Positions 34,980 through 45,352 of a stretch of 64,000 nucleotides of DNA are shown here, one piece after another (the stretch's first letter is position 1; the number at the start of each line of letters is the position of its first letter). A program made the position numbers and the translations under genes. A model generated the notes under the pieces. It was not told the DNA's origin. It did not search any database and was given only the letters and a program-made list of their open reading frames with translations. Origin of the DNA: Pseudomonadota bacterium (GTDB lineage Bacteria; Desulfobacterota; Desulfobulbia; Desulfobulbales; Desulfocapsaceae); contig JAHJKP010000017.1 of assembly GCA_018821985.1 (NCBI GenBank), positions 26,540 to 90,539 of the forward strand. Reading direction: 5' to 3'.

Positions 34980-37900
34980 TTATTGAATCTGTTGCCACAT
35001 GTAAACGCCACGGGTTATCGCCTTTTCCTTAACCACCTGAATAGCGCCCTGCGAGGTACTTAAATATTTAATTTCCGTATTATCATCAAGTTTTACTATT
35101 GACGGATTTTGCAGGCGCCCTTCAAAGGCCTGGTCTCCGGGATACCCCTTAATGACATCCTTATCATCAATAACTCCGTCATTATTCTCATCGCGATTCG
35201 ATTGAATATAAACAAAATCCGAAGCATCAATCTTGCCATCACCATTCAGATCATAGACCGGTGCCAATACCATACCACCTGTATTGGGGTTCCGTTCGTT
35301 GAGGAACGAATACGCCCCGGCATTGCACCGCTTCCCAGTCACTCCGAAAGAAAGGAAAATCGCCCGACCATCACGGATAATCGTATCATTGGTCACCCGT
35401 TCACCGGGGATACGCTCACCTGCCTCATCGATGGTTCCGTCCTTGTCATTATCCACGCCGTCATGGACCAGATCAATTTTGCCAGGAAGATCAAAGACCC
35501 AGCCCACATTGGCCATTGGCACCCTGTCACGCCAATTTATAAAACCATCCCCGTTGATATCTATGTTGTAGAGATGATCACTGCCAGGCAGATTATTGGT
35601 AGTATCAGTAGACCAATCCCCCTCATAATTGGAGATTATCCGATAATAAGAGTAGGTATCGATCACTCCATTACCATTAGTATCCTCGTTCAGGGTAAGA
35701 ATGCCATCGCCGTTTGTATCCTCGGTCAGGTTCCCTTCAATCCAGGCAACCTGTTCCAAAAGGGTACGAGTGGCATCACCATTGATATCGGTCTCCGGCC
35801 AGTTGGAAAGAGTAGCCAACTTCCCGGGAAGCGGAGTATCCACTCGAGCGCCGTTGTAGCCCGTATCCCAGTTATCCGGAGCCCAATCCCAGATGCCATA
35901 GAGTGATTGTACATCAAAGGTATCAAGATCCGGCTCACCCAGGTATTTACCGGTACCAAAGATGACCATGAACCCGAGATCACTGCTGTGACTAGTGACA
36001 TCCGGGGCCGCAGTAATCGGCTGGTTAGCGTTCCCGGCAAAGAGTGGCTTAGGAATAAACCCTGTCGCTGTAGTGTCGTCACAATTATTTACTGAATCCG
36101 GACCGGCAGTTTTATCACAGAAGGCCACCTGCCACTTGGCATGATCCGAACTGGTAAGATCAAACTTCCACATATTTCCAAGCAGGTCGCCGGCATAGAC
36201 ATAATCAACCTTGAGATCGTGGTTATTGTCAATGATAGCTGGTGTTGACAGTCCGTTAAATGGACCCACTTTCGTCTCTATTTTCTTAAGCACCGCACCA
36301 TTGCTGGGATTCAGAACGTAGAGGATGGCTGTGCCATCTTCACTGCCATAGCCATTTCCAAAGACGACCACCCAACCTTGCAGATTTGTACCGGCATTGA
36401 TAGTCTGGTCATTGGTCTGCACCGGATAGGCCTTACTGAAAGAATAGCCCATCCCTGTATCACTGGTGGACTTGGTGATAATAATATCTTTTCCATCACC
36501 ATAGGTACTGATCAGACTGCCAGCCTCCACATCAATGGAACTCCCGTCTGCGGCCCTTGCCGTGATCTTATAGACACCATCATTGCTGCCGCTGTTGATC
36601 CCGTTATTAAAGTTTGCCCCCACCACGGCGATCCGTTGGCCCACCACAAAATCGGCTGCGCTGAACCGCTTGAGACTATCTTTAATCTGATCTGCACCCC
36701 CTGCTCCAGTGGCGCTGGTGAAAGTAAAAGTCGTTCCCGTTAGCAGGGTGGCCGGGGGGGCCGGGTACTCCCATTTGACCTTGCTTGCCAGATCCGATTC
36801 ATTGCTGATTCGCTCCCCCGCCTTGGTGATATCCAGGCAGTAGTAACCCTTGCCACCCTTGCCCAACCCGCCAACCAGTAAAGTCAGTTCGTCACCGATC
36901 TTTTCGCTGATTTTTTTGGTATAAGGGCTGTTATCAACAAAGAAACGGTGGTCATAAAGGGGGTCAGCCAGCCGGCGAAGGTTGGCATAAATCTGACCGG
37001 GGACATAGGCGAACAGCTCCTTACCCTTATTTGTGTCGTCGGCATAAAAGGCATGAAGCATACCGTCGTTACCGCCCACATAGAGGAAACCATCCTCATA
37101 GGTGGCAACGGAGTTGACCACATCCCCCAAGGGATGTGCTGCGTCTCGATCTCTGAATATACCTTCTTTACTACTATCGCCGCGCAGATAATCAAGGACA
37201 TTCTCGGCGTTAAGGGTCAAGGAAAAATAAGGCACGAGCTGTTTCTGCTGTACTGCATTCAGGGTTCCAGTCCCGCCATTCCAGCGGAATGGTTTGCCCG
37301 CACTGCCGTCATAGGTGGCAATAATGCGGCCATTAGATCCACTCACGCCAAGCTGGTCGGCCAGGGTCTTCTCTGCTGACCAGACATGGGGACTCAGGAC
37401 CTCGCCGGTAGTGGTATTCAAAGCATAGGCCTTCAGATCTCCGTACCAGTTACCGCTATTATAACTGGTCTGGTACATCCGCAGCTGCCCAGCAATACTC
37501 TCGTACATTTCGTCACCATTAACCGATACCGAGGCCCCGGAACCAAGACGCGAGCCAATATCATTCATGATATCGAGCAGCGACTTGACCAGTTCGTCCG
37601 GACGGCCGGCGTTCATAAACTTGCCATGACCATTGACCGCTGCATGCCAGAGATCATCCACGGCTGTTTGAGTATCCGCCACAGGTCTGGGCCAGGTAGG
37701 ATAGTCCAGCAAGGGGAGCGACGGATTAAAATCATAATCACTGGGATCCAGGGTCCCATTGACACCAAAGGCCACACTATAAGTCACCATGTGCTGGTGG
37801 GTATTGGTCCCATCCGGTACAAGATTCGTCATAGTCGACAGATCTCTTTCAAAAAAGTCCATGCTCACATCAGCCAAGGTGTCTGACCATGTATCCGCAT

Positions 37901-40900
37901 AGGGGACGCCATTGTCTCCATCTACATTGCCCAAGGTAGGACCTCCGCCATTCCAATAGCCATCAGTCATGAGAACGGTAAAGACCTGCTTGCATTCATC
38001 CCCATCCTCTTGGGCATGGTATGGTGACTCTATAGGGGTGCCAAAGCTGGAACCCGAATTATTGGCGATTCCCCCGGTGGAACCATCAGTATCGTCATAA
38101 TATCGCCCGACCGCATACAGACCATTCCGTAAGGGAGTCCCATATCCTTGTATCTGGAAGGCATACATCAGACCTAGCAATTTATTAGTCTCATCACCAA
38201 GACCAGCCACGTTGACCGGCAACAGGCTCTGACTGTAACCATAACCACCCGAGACATAGCCACCACCTGTATAGTTAATCGTATGAAAGCCAATCATGAC
38301 ATCATCCATCCGGTCAACCACCTGGGCCACTGCCCCGGTTGCCGCCAGATTCCGCTTCCGGTAGTAGGAAAACCAATCCGCCCAGTTCTGCCGTTCCTTT
38401 TTCCAGGCATCGGCATCAGAGGGAGCGGCAAAGGTCTTGACCGTTGCCGGCAGGGAAGCTGCCGGCACAGAGGTAAGGTTGGTTGCGCTTGCCACCAGAG
38501 TATTATTCACCACCTTGTAATATTCTATCGGATTGGTCAAATTGACCAGATATATATCCTCATTGACCGTCTCTCCAATGTTGATCTGATTGTCATGATT
38601 GGTATCGGTCCAGTTAATGGTGTTGTCATTGTTCGTGTCGTCCCAGGTGTAATAATGGGCATTGATGATCACTTTGGTCTTCTTAAGCCGCATGGCATCG
38701 GCGCAGACGTCATCCCTCCCGAATGTTCCTTGCAGCTTCACGGTAACGGTCTCTCCAGCAACCAGATTGTAGTTGCCCAGGCTCACCCAACCATCACCGG
38801 TATTCTTCTGATCCATAATTTTTGTTACACCCCCACCACAGTTGGTGCAGGTAATAGTATAGGGTACGTTGGTCGAACGATTGTTAGTCTTATCCCAATA
38901 CCCCTCAATAGCATAGGTCCCGTTCTGGGTCGGCTTAAGGGTCCAGGTAGCGGTATAAGGCTTGTCGCCATTGTAACGTGTATAAAAGTAATTGGTACCT
39001 ATTCTGGAGCCAGAAGTAGAAGTATTCCACGTTCCTCCAGTCGTTGTCTTGACAAAACCGGCGTCCACATTATCTACCTGAACAATGCTTGCAGCATCAG
39101 CAAACTCCAGGAAAGTGTCATCCATGTTGAAGGTATTATTATTATATGTCGTAGTATTGCAAGCGCCGAGATTGGCACTGGTATCGCCATTGGCCAGGGC
39201 AAGGGCGTCAGGACAATCCACACTGCGCCAGGGGTGATAGCGGGGACGGTAAATATTGGCATGGGCCAGACCATCAGCCGCCACCGCCGGAAGCTGGGAA
39301 CTGGGGACTCCTGTGTAGCTTGGCCAGGGGGCATAGGTCGCCTCGGGATTATAGAACATCTTGTTTACACCAGCCCACTGCGACTTCCACTGATCGTGTT
39401 CATTATAGTTCTGGAGACTGTTGTCTGAATACACCCTTGCCTTCGAATCTGACGGATAGGAGTATACGTAGTATCTATTATTATACAAAGCATTGCTGAC
39501 TCCGGGCACAACCACCTCCCAGTCCATACTCCCCGAGTCATCCAGGGCAAACATCAGGGACGCGGGTTTGGGACGTAACCGGGCATCAAGCGGGCTATCA
39601 GAAATGGGACTGGTGTCGTAATCCAGGACCTCTAAACGATGGCCGACCTCAACATTGGTAAACTCAACCTGCAGGTAATCATCCCCTACATTGGTAAATG
39701 TGAAACCTGTATAGTTTATGAAAGCGCCGGCCGCAGGGACGGGGTAGCTGATATTATCGACCAAAACTCCCTGAACCGAATGTGTCGGATCGTTGAGATT
39801 AACATAATAAGAACTACTGGTGTGCCAATCCACGGTACGGGGAACGGCCTTGGTAGTCTCCGCAGACTCGTTAAAAATAGTGTTATAACGGGATACCGGA
39901 ACCAGTGTGAACTGATCGAGACTAAACCAGACCTCATAGGTATGATCAATATCGTACATATCCTCAAAGGTATATCTTTCCGGCTGACCAACAGAGGACC
40001 CATCGATCTCCATGGCGCTGACATGCATGCCCGAATCCGGCACGTTAGTAAAGAGCTGGGTGGCATGGGATTCTACCTCAATCGAGGCCGGGGCAGTGTT
40101 ATAAACCGTTGAGGTAATCGGGCTGCCCACATTCACATGCCCTGGGCCATGGACCGTGACATCCACATAGCTGGTAAAGAGGAATTCAAGACTGTGGGCG
40201 GTGGTAATATTGGTAAGGGTGGTAGTGGTGGTCGTCAATCCCCCACCCTTGATTCCAGGCACTGAAACAGTATCCACCTTGATATCGGAGATGTGATGTT
40301 TCTTACCATTATGCGCCAAGCCATCAGGACAGGGATCGGCGGCAGTTACGGTAAAGATCAGGTTGGAGCCGTAATCGACCTCGTGAACGGTATAATCTCC
40401 GTCTGGATAATCGTTCGTTGCATCCCCATTATGACTCACCGAGCCAAAGGGTGAATTTTCCTTATACCTGACAAGCTCAGTAAAGGCGACCTCGATGGTT
40501 TGATTGCTGGTGACATTGTCAAAGGTATGGGTATAGGTCGCCAGCCGATACGCTGCCGGGACAACCACTCCGTTCACCTTGAGCCAACTGATATGATAGC
40601 CGGGATTCGCCGTGGCGACATAGGCATATCCGCTGGCAGAACAGTTCACGGTCTGACCGGCAGTCAGGGTGCCGTTGCTGCCAAGGACCGTGGCAGTGAT
40701 GGAGTAGGTGTTGATAGCCATATCCAGATTGATGGTACTGTTCTCGGTGATCACCGGCGGGAAGGTATAGGCCGAAATAGCCCCCTTCGAAGTCCCATTC
40801 ACCTTAACATCTGCAATATGATAGCAGGTATCGGTTGCGGCCATGGCAAAGGCCGGTTGACTGCTGTGGGCCACAATTATAGTGCTGCTGCCGCCACCAA

Positions 40901-43484
40901 GGGGTGTCGTGGCACCACCACCAGCGGTGGTGGTAACCTGGCCTTTGTCGACCGAAGACAAGGTTATCAGATGATCATCATTGAGGATGGTGCCGATGGC
41001 GGTGTCGGTAATGGAGATAGAGGCACCTGGCACCGTAACGGGAACAAGATTACTCATCTGCACATTGAAGGTCTCACTCGGCGCTTCGACCAGGGTGTCA
41101 TTGGTCAACGACACCGTGAAACTCTTTGCCTCAGCTGCCGTACCGCTAAAGTTCAAGGTCTTGCTGGTGCTGTCGTAATCCGTACCGCCTCCAGTAGCCG
41201 TCACGTCACTAAAATCAACCTGCACGCTAAATCCGCCGGCTACAGCATTATTAAGGGTGGCCGTAAAGGTCATGGTCCCATTCTCCAGCACGGAGACATC
41301 ACCAATGGTCACTGCGGCTGTGTCGTTGTCGGTGATGGTAACGGTGGCGGTATTGTTCGGGGCCACGGCCAGACTGATATCCGCATCACCTGAGGTAATG
41401 GCATCGATGGTTACAATCACCGTCTCGCTGGCCTCAACAATGGTATCATTAATCACCGTCACATTGATAAGGGCCGTGGTCGAGCCGGCAGAAATCGTAA
41501 CAGAACCACTCAGAGCGGTGTAATCAGTGCCGGGGGTGGCCGTACCGGCCACTGTATAATGAATGATTGTCGCAGTGCTGGATTTTGCGGTAAGAGTCAC
41601 TGTAAACTGGCCATGATCGGGCCCGGCTTCGGAACCGCTGGCATCATTGGCGGCAATGGAAACGGTGGCCGTGTCGTTGTCGGAGATAGTGACAGTGGCG
41701 GTATTGTTCGGGGCCACGGCCAGACTGATATCCGCATCACCTGAGGTAATGGCATCAATGGTCACGATCACCGTCTCGCTGGCCTCAACAATGGCATCAT
41801 TAATCACCGTCACATTGATGGCGGCTGTGGTCGAGCCGGCAGGAATAGTAACAGAACCACTCAAAGCGGTATAATCAGTGCCGGGGGTGGCCGTACCGGT
41901 CACTGTATAATGAACGGTTGTCGCTGTACTTGAGGTGGCGCTGAGAGTCGTTGTGAACTGACCATGATCGGGACCGGTTTCGGAACCGCTGGCATCATTG
42001 GCGGCAATGGAAACCGTGGCCGTGTCGTTGTCGGTTATGGTAACAGTGGCGGTATTGTTCGGGGCCGCGGCCAGACTGATATCCGCATCACCTGAGGTAA
42101 TGGCATTGATGGTCACGATCACCGTCTCGCTGGCCTCTACAATGGCATCATTAATCACCGTCACATTGATAGGGGCTGTGGTCGAACCGGCAGTGATGGT
42201 CACGGTGCCGGTCAAGGCCGTATAATCATTACCCGCTGTGGCAGTGCCGGTAACCGTATAACTGATTACGGTATCCGTACTGGCTGCCTTTGTCTGAGTC
42301 ACTGTGAACTGGCCATGATCGGGCCCGGTTTCGGAACCGCTGGCATCATTGGCGGCAATGGAAACCGTAGCCGTGTCGTTATCAGCTATGGTAACAGTGG
42401 CGGTATTGTTCGGGGCCACGGCCAGACTGATATCCGCATCACCTGAGGTAATGGCATCAATAGTCACGATCACCGTCTCGCTGGCCTCTACAATGGCATC
42501 ATTAATCACCGTCACATTGATGGGGGCTGTGGTCGAACCGGCAGGAATAGTAACAGAACCACTCAGAGCGGTGTAATCAGTGCCGGGGGTGGCCGTACCG
42601 GTCACTGTATAATGAACGGTTGTTGCTGTGCTTGAGGTGGCGGTCTGAGTCACTGTGAACTGGCCATGATCGGGCCCGGCTTCGGAACCACTCGCGTCTG
42701 TGGTGGCAATGGAAACCGTGGCCGTGTCGTTGTCGGTAATGGTGACAGTGGCAGCACTTGGTGCTCCAACGGTAATGGCAGCGTCGTCGGTTCCAGTCAG
42801 GGTTACAATCAATGTTTCACTGGCCTCAACGACCGAATCACCAATTACCGTCACGTCAATAGTGGCCGTGGTCAATCCAGCAGGAACAGTCACGTTGCCA
42901 GCTAATATGGTATAATCGCTCCCAGGGCTTGCGGTACCGCTAGTTGTATAACTGACCACCGTGGGTGTACTGGAAATATTTGTCAGGGTAACAGTAAACT
43001 GGCCATCATTCGAGCCGGCTGGTTCCCCTGCACTGGCGTCGTTGGCAACAATGGAAACCGTGGCCGTGTCGTTGTCGGTAATGGTTCCAACGGCCGTATC
43101 AGAAATAGTCACTGCCGGGTCTGAAGAATTACTCATACCTACCGTGAAGCTCTCATCCGCCTCAACAATAGCATCATCATTAAGGGGAACGGTAAAATTT
43201 TGGGTTTCCCCCGCTGTGCCTGCAAAGCTAAGAGTCTGCGAGGTACTCGTAAAATCAGTTCCACCACCAGTCGCGGTTCCTGGCGTAAAATCCACATCCA
43301 CCGTGAAAGCGGTACCACCATTATTATCCAGAGTCGCAGTGAAGGTCATGGTTCCGTCTTCGACTGTTGTCACATCTCCAATGGTCACAGTCGCTGCCCA
43401 GATCTGAGACGGCAGGGTAAAGGTCAAGAAGAGGACGAGGAGAAGGGAAAACAGGGAAAACTTCCGGAATTGGCTGGTATTCAT
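34980..43484 (-). CDS. pilY1: Giant PilY1-like pilus tip adhesin with Calx-beta repeats
   Basis: The start is the ATG at 43484 (MNTSQFRKFSLFSLL) with GGAGA upstream, giving 2834 residues; typical PilY1 is about 1000-1300. After a signal peptide (ending IWA) come seven Calx-beta repeats (about residues 30-870), most ending in DND. Bacterial-surface repeat segments with YHISxLKVNG-type motifs follow. A VWA-like domain begins near 1315 with ALDDSGSMDW as a DxSGS metal site. A C-terminal PilY1 propeller includes LYVGGNDGMLHAFYADD (near 2138), and calcium-type loops such as DLNGDGKIDASD and DINGDGFINW lie near the end. It would sit at the pilus tip, aid assembly and bind surfaces in a calcium-dependent way. 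Confidence 0.93.
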   Translation of the reverse strand: MNTSQFRKFSLFSLLLVLFLTFTLPSQIWAATVTIGDVTTVEDGTMTFTATLDNNGGTAFTVDVDFTPGTATGGGTDFTSTSQTLSFAGTAGETQNFTVPLNDDAIVEADESFTVGMSNSSDPAVTISDTAVGTITDNDTATVSIVANDASAGEPAGSNDGQFTVTLTNISSTPTVVSYTTSGTASPGSDYTILAGNVTVPAGLTTATIDVTVIGDSVVEASETLIVTLTGTDDAAITVGAPSAATVTITDNDTATVSIATTDASGSEAGPDHGQFTVTQTATSSTATTVHYTVTGTATPGTDYTALSGSVTIPAGSTTAPINVTVINDAIVEASETVIVTIDAITSGDADISLAVAPNNTATVTIADNDTATVSIAANDASGSETGPDHGQFTVTQTKAASTDTVISYTVTGTATAGNDYTALTGTVTITAGSTTAPINVTVINDAIVEASETVIVTINAITSGDADISLAAAPNNTATVTITDNDTATVSIAANDASGSETGPDHGQFTTTLSATSSTATTVHYTVTGTATPGTDYTALSGSVTIPAGSTTAAINVTVINDAIVEASETVIVTIDAITSGDADISLAVAPNNTATVTISDNDTATVSIAANDASGSEAGPDHGQFTVTLTAKSSTATIIHYTVAGTATPGTDYTALSGSVTISAGSTTALINVTVINDTIVEASETVIVTIDAITSGDADISLAVAPNNTATVTITDNDTAAVTIGDVSVLENGTMTFTATLNNAVAGGFSVQVDFSDVTATGGGTDYDSTSKTLNFSGTAAEAKSFTVSLTNDTLVEAPSETFNVQMSNLVPVTVPGASISITDTAIGTILNDDHLITLSSVDKGQVTTTAGGGATTPLGGGSSTIIVAHSSQPAFAMAATDTCYHIADVKVNGTSKGAISAYTFPPVITENSTINLDMAINTYSITATVLGSNGTLTAGQTVNCSASGYAYVATANPGYHISWLKVNGVVVPAAYRLATYTHTFDNVTSNQTIEVAFTELVRYKENSPFGSVSHNGDATNDYPDGDYTVHEVDYGSNLIFTVTAADPCPDGLAHNGKKHHISDIKVDTVSVPGIKGGGLTTTTTTLTNITTAHSLEFLFTSYVDVTVHGPGHVNVGSPITSTVYNTAPASIEVESHATQLFTNVPDSGMHVSAMEIDGSSVGQPERYTFEDMYDIDHTYEVWFSLDQFTLVPVSRYNTIFNESAETTKAVPRTVDWHTSSSYYVNLNDPTHSVQGVLVDNISYPVPAAGAFINYTGFTFTNVGDDYLQVEFTNVEVGHRLEVLDYDTSPISDSPLDARLRPKPASLMFALDDSGSMDWEVVVPGVSNALYNNRYYVYSYPSDSKARVYSDNSLQNYNEHDQWKSQWAGVNKMFYNPEATYAPWPSYTGVPSSQLPAVAADGLAHANIYRPRYHPWRSVDCPDALALANGDTSANLGACNTTTYNNNTFNMDDTFLEFADAASIVQVDNVDAGFVKTTTGGTWNTSTSGSRIGTNYFYTRYNGDKPYTATWTLKPTQNGTYAIEGYWDKTNNRSTNVPYTITCTNCGGGVTKIMDQKNTGDGWVSLGNYNLVAGETVTVKLQGTFGRDDVCADAMRLKKTKVIINAHYYTWDDTNNDNTINWTDTNHDNQINIGETVNEDIYLVNLTNPIEYYKVVNNTLVASATNLTSVPAASLPATVKTFAAPSDADAWKKERQNWADWFSYYRKRNLAATGAVAQVVDRMDDVMIGFHTINYTGGGYVSGGYGYSQSLLPVNVAGLGDETNKLLGLMYAFQIQGYGTPLRNGLYAVGRYYDDTDGSTGGIANNSGSSFGTPIESPYHAQEDGDECKQVFTVLMTDGYWNGGGPTLGNVDGDNGVPYADTWSDTLADVSMDFFERDLSTMTNLVPDGTNTHQHMVTYSVAFGVNGTLDPSDYDFNPSLPLLDYPTWPRPVADTQTAVDDLWHAAVNGHGKFMNAGRPDELVKSLLDIMNDIGSRLGSGASVSVNGDEMYESIAGQLRMYQTSYNSGNWYGDLKAYALNTTTGEVLSPHVWSAEKTLADQLGVSGSNGRIIATYDGSAGKPFRWNGGTGTLNAVQQKQLVPYFSLTLNAENVLDYLRGDSSKEGIFRDRDAAHPLGDVVNSVATYEDGFLYVGGNDGMLHAFYADDTNKGKELFAYVPGQIYANLRRLADPLYDHRFFVDNSPYTKKISEKIGDELTLLVGGLGKGGKGYYCLDITKAGERISNESDLASKVKWEYPAPPATLLTGTTFTFTSATGAGGADQIKDSLKRFSAADFVVGQRIAVVGANFNNGINSGSNDGVYKITARAADGSSIDVEAGSLISTYGDGKDIIITKSTSDTGMGYSFSKAYPVQTNDQTINAGTNLQGWVVVFGNGYGSEDGTAILYVLNPSNGAVLKKIETKVGPFNGLSTPAIIDNNHDLKVDYVYAGDLLGNMWKFDLTSSDHAKWQVAFCDKTAGPDSVNNCDDTTATGFIPKPLFAGNANQPITAAPDVTSHSSDLGFMVIFGTGKYLGEPDLDTFDVQSLYGIWDWAPDNWDTGYNGARVDTPLPGKLATLSNWPETDINGDATRTLLEQVAWIEGNLTEDTNGDGILTLNEDTNGNGVIDTYSYYRIISNYEGDWSTDTTNNLPGSDHLYNIDINGDGFINWRDRVPMANVGWVFDLPGKIDLVHDGVDNDKDGTIDEAGERIPGERVTNDTIIRDGRAIFLSFGVTGKRCNAGAYSFLNERNPNTGGMVLAPVYDLNGDGKIDASDFVYIQSNRDENNDGVIDDKDVIKGYPGDQAFEGRLQNPSIVKLDDNTEIKYLSTSQGAIQVVKEKAITRGVYMWQQIQ
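41310..42713 (-). repeat. Four tandem 351-base repeats encoding Calx-beta domains
   Basis: Within pilY1, units beginning ATVSIA start at about 42713, 42362, 42011 and 41660 (minus strand), each 351 bases (117 residues). Long stretches are nearly identical between units, for example the segment encoding AITSGDADISLA. Flanking Calx-beta units are more divergent, so the central four probably arose by recent duplication. Confidence 0.9.
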
Positions 43485-43530
43485 AATATTTCTCCAACTA
43501 AAAAGTGGCTGACAACCCGTCATATCGCCC

Positions 43531-44139
43531 CTAGAAATGTTTAACAAAACCGATCTTGATCATGGCAGAACCATTATCCGCATCTGAATAACCAAACGCA
43601 GTATAATAGTAATCACGGGGATCAGTGACCTTTAAGGAACCGTAACTACCTTCAGCAAGCACCACCCGACGATACGTTTTTGTATCCGCTTCTGATGGAT
43701 CCCAAGCCGGTATATCTGCATCAGTAAATTTCGAGTCACCAGTGGCATCGGTCATGGCCACATTATTTTCTTTATCAGCTCGTTCCACGCTCACCAGCAG
43801 ACCCGCATTATTGACCGCACCGCCAAGGGCAGGCAGCAATTCATTATGAGAAGTTTCGTTCATCACCTTTTGAACGCCCTCCATGGCCCCGGATTCCGCT
43901 TTGAAAAAGACGCGCTCAAACACCGCCTCGCTACGGACAATGGTCTTTTCCGTAACGGTGGTATCGGTAAAAGTAACGGCAATTACCGAAAGAAGCATCA
44001 GGACGAGCAGAGCGGCAACAATAGCTATGCCCTTGTCGTTGCCAAGAAGAGGATACATCGTAAAGAATTTACCCTGACAGAATTTCATTCGCCGCCTCTG
44101 CTGGAATATAATCAAACGGAAACCCCGCATACTTTTCAT
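43531..44139 (-). CDS. pilX: Minor pilin PilX
   Basis: The 202-residue protein starts at 44139 with a strong AAGGAGG site. Its leader is unusually long (37 residues) before a likely prepilin cleavage at NDKG/IAIVAALL, followed by a hydrophobic helix LLVLMLLSVIAVTFTDTTV. Position five of the mature chain is not glutamate, as in other PilX proteins. The remainder has AESGAMEGVQKVM and a C-terminal globular part. It is the fourth gene of the fimU-pilW-pilV-pilX-pilY1 operon and likely part of the pilus initiation complex with PilY1. Confidence 0.85.
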   Translation of the reverse strand: MKSMRGFRLIIFQQRRRMKFCQGKFFTMYPLLGNDKGIAIVAALLVLMLLSVIAVTFTDTTVTEKTIVRSEAVFERVFFKAESGAMEGVQKVMNETSHNELLPALGGAVNNAGLLVSVERADKENNVAMTDATGDSKFTDADIPAWDPSEADTKTYRRVVLAEGSYGSLKVTDPRDYYYTAFGYSDADNGSAMIKIGFVKHF

Positions 44140-44153
44140 AATTCCCTCCTTGA

Positions 44154-44600
44154 TTAGAGCGACGTCTGGACCCGGGTGAAATCCACCCGGGCGACCTCTC
44201 GCCCATTCCAGCGCACAAAGACATTAACCAGCCTGGAATTGGCCACATTGGCCGTATTATCAATAACATTCCATTGAACCCTATAAGGCACCGGTGGATT
44301 ATAACGATTATCCAAGGCATCAATACAATGGTTTGCATCACTAGGTGCTGCGCAATTTGACGTCAGCACAGTTAGTGCCGGATCTGTATACGGCAAGGCC
44401 AGCAGCCGCTCAATCTGATCCATAGCTACTAGATACCCATGACTTTGTTTCTTGGAACTGGTATTGAAAGCCACATCAGTGGTCTGTAAGGCAACAAAGG
44501 ACATAATTCCTATCCCGAGGATGACCATGGCCATCAATACCTCGATCAAGGTAAAACCTTGCTGGCAGAGATGTTCTTCTTTCCTGGAACTCTTCATCAT
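44154..44600 (-). CDS. pilV: Minor pilin PilV
   Basis: The start is the ATG at 44600, seven bases after AAGGAGG; an earlier in-frame ATG at 44633 overlaps pilW and lacks a site. The 148-residue protein has a leader MMKSSRKEEHLCQQG cleaved before FTLIEVLMAMVILGIGIMS, with Glu at mature position 5. The rest is a short beta-rich pseudopilin domain with two cysteines (SNCAAPSDANHCID) able to form a disulfide. Confidence 0.88.
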   Translation of the reverse strand: MMKSSRKEEHLCQQGFTLIEVLMAMVILGIGIMSFVALQTTDVAFNTSSKKQSHGYLVAMDQIERLLALPYTDPALTVLTSNCAAPSDANHCIDALDNRYNPPVPYRVQWNVIDNTANVANSRLVNVFVRWNGREVARVDFTRVQTSL

Positions 44601-44629
44601 AGGGCCTCCTTGTTCATTTTCCGCAGCCA

Positions 44630-45352
44630 TCACATATTCCTTGCCAGAATTCTGAACTGCAAGGTCTGGGTCGGCTCAGACACTGCCCCTGGATTTTCTA
44701 CCTGGCCTGTCAAAGTAACCTCAACTGTGCGGATGTCTTCAAGTTTTGAGAGAGAGGTCAGTGTGGCTGGAGGGATTATCGCATTGTTAGCATCATAATA
44801 AACAAACTGAAGGTTGGTGACATTGGGCATCACTGGGGCACCTGCTCCAGCCCCTGCAGTATTCCGCCGCAGGCAACCCGGTGTATTAACACCGGCGGCA
44901 AGGACGGCTCCAACCACACCAAGGCAATTATCATTTGTCCGGTAATAGCTGATATCTTCATCGGTTCCATCGGTTTTGCCATCATAGCCATCCACCTCAT
45001 TACCACTTCCAGCAGGGTCTGGTTGAAACTGATCCCGAGTCATATGAAGGGAGTTGGCATCGGTGTTGAAACGATCGTCACCATTCGTTTGGAAGCCAAT
45101 TCCTGCGGGGGCGGCGATACTGGGATTCAAACCGGCCTCGCGGATTTCTTGCACCATCAACATCTTGGCTGCCCGCAGATCCTGCGAGGTAGTAACCATC
45201 ATCTCTTGTCCAGTATGATAGCGCCCAGTCTGTCTAAACATCTGGACAACCCCGGTCAAAACTACCCCCAAGACAACCAGGGCAACCATGAGTTCAACAA
45301 GGGTAAAACCGCCTTCGCAACGTGTTGTCGGTGTATGAGCTAATTGTTCCAT
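44630..45352 (-). CDS. pilW: Minor pilin PilW
   Basis: The 240-residue protein begins MEQLAHTPTTRCEGG with cleavage before FTLVELMVALVVLG and Glu at mature position 5. The long C-terminal part (DRFNTDANSLHMTRDQFQPD and onward) is typical of PilW, which links minor pilins to PilY1. The start overlaps the end of the fimU gene by 13 bases, and pilV follows 29 bases downstream. Confidence 0.9.
   Translation of the reverse strand: MEQLAHTPTTRCEGGFTLVELMVALVVLGVVLTGVVQMFRQTGRYHTGQEMMVTTSQDLRAAKMLMVQEIREAGLNPSIAAPAGIGFQTNGDDRFNTDANSLHMTRDQFQPDPAGSGNEVDGYDGKTDGTDEDISYYRTNDNCLGVVGAVLAAGVNTPGCLRRNTAGAGAGAPVMPNVTNLQFVYYDANNAIIPPATLTSLSKLEDIRTVEVTLTGQVENPGAVSEPTQTLQFRILARNM

Noticed and set aside
38283..39428. 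A 381-codon plus-strand frame inside pilY1
   Set aside because: It is antisense to a clearly recognisable PilY1 region, has no family resemblance and no ribosome site.
40500..42915. Several repeated open frames on the plus strand (about 75-300 codons) with similar sequences
   Set aside because: They lie antisense to the Calx-beta repeats of pilY1 and are repeated at the same 351-base period; they are shadows of the repetitive, GC-rich coding DNA.
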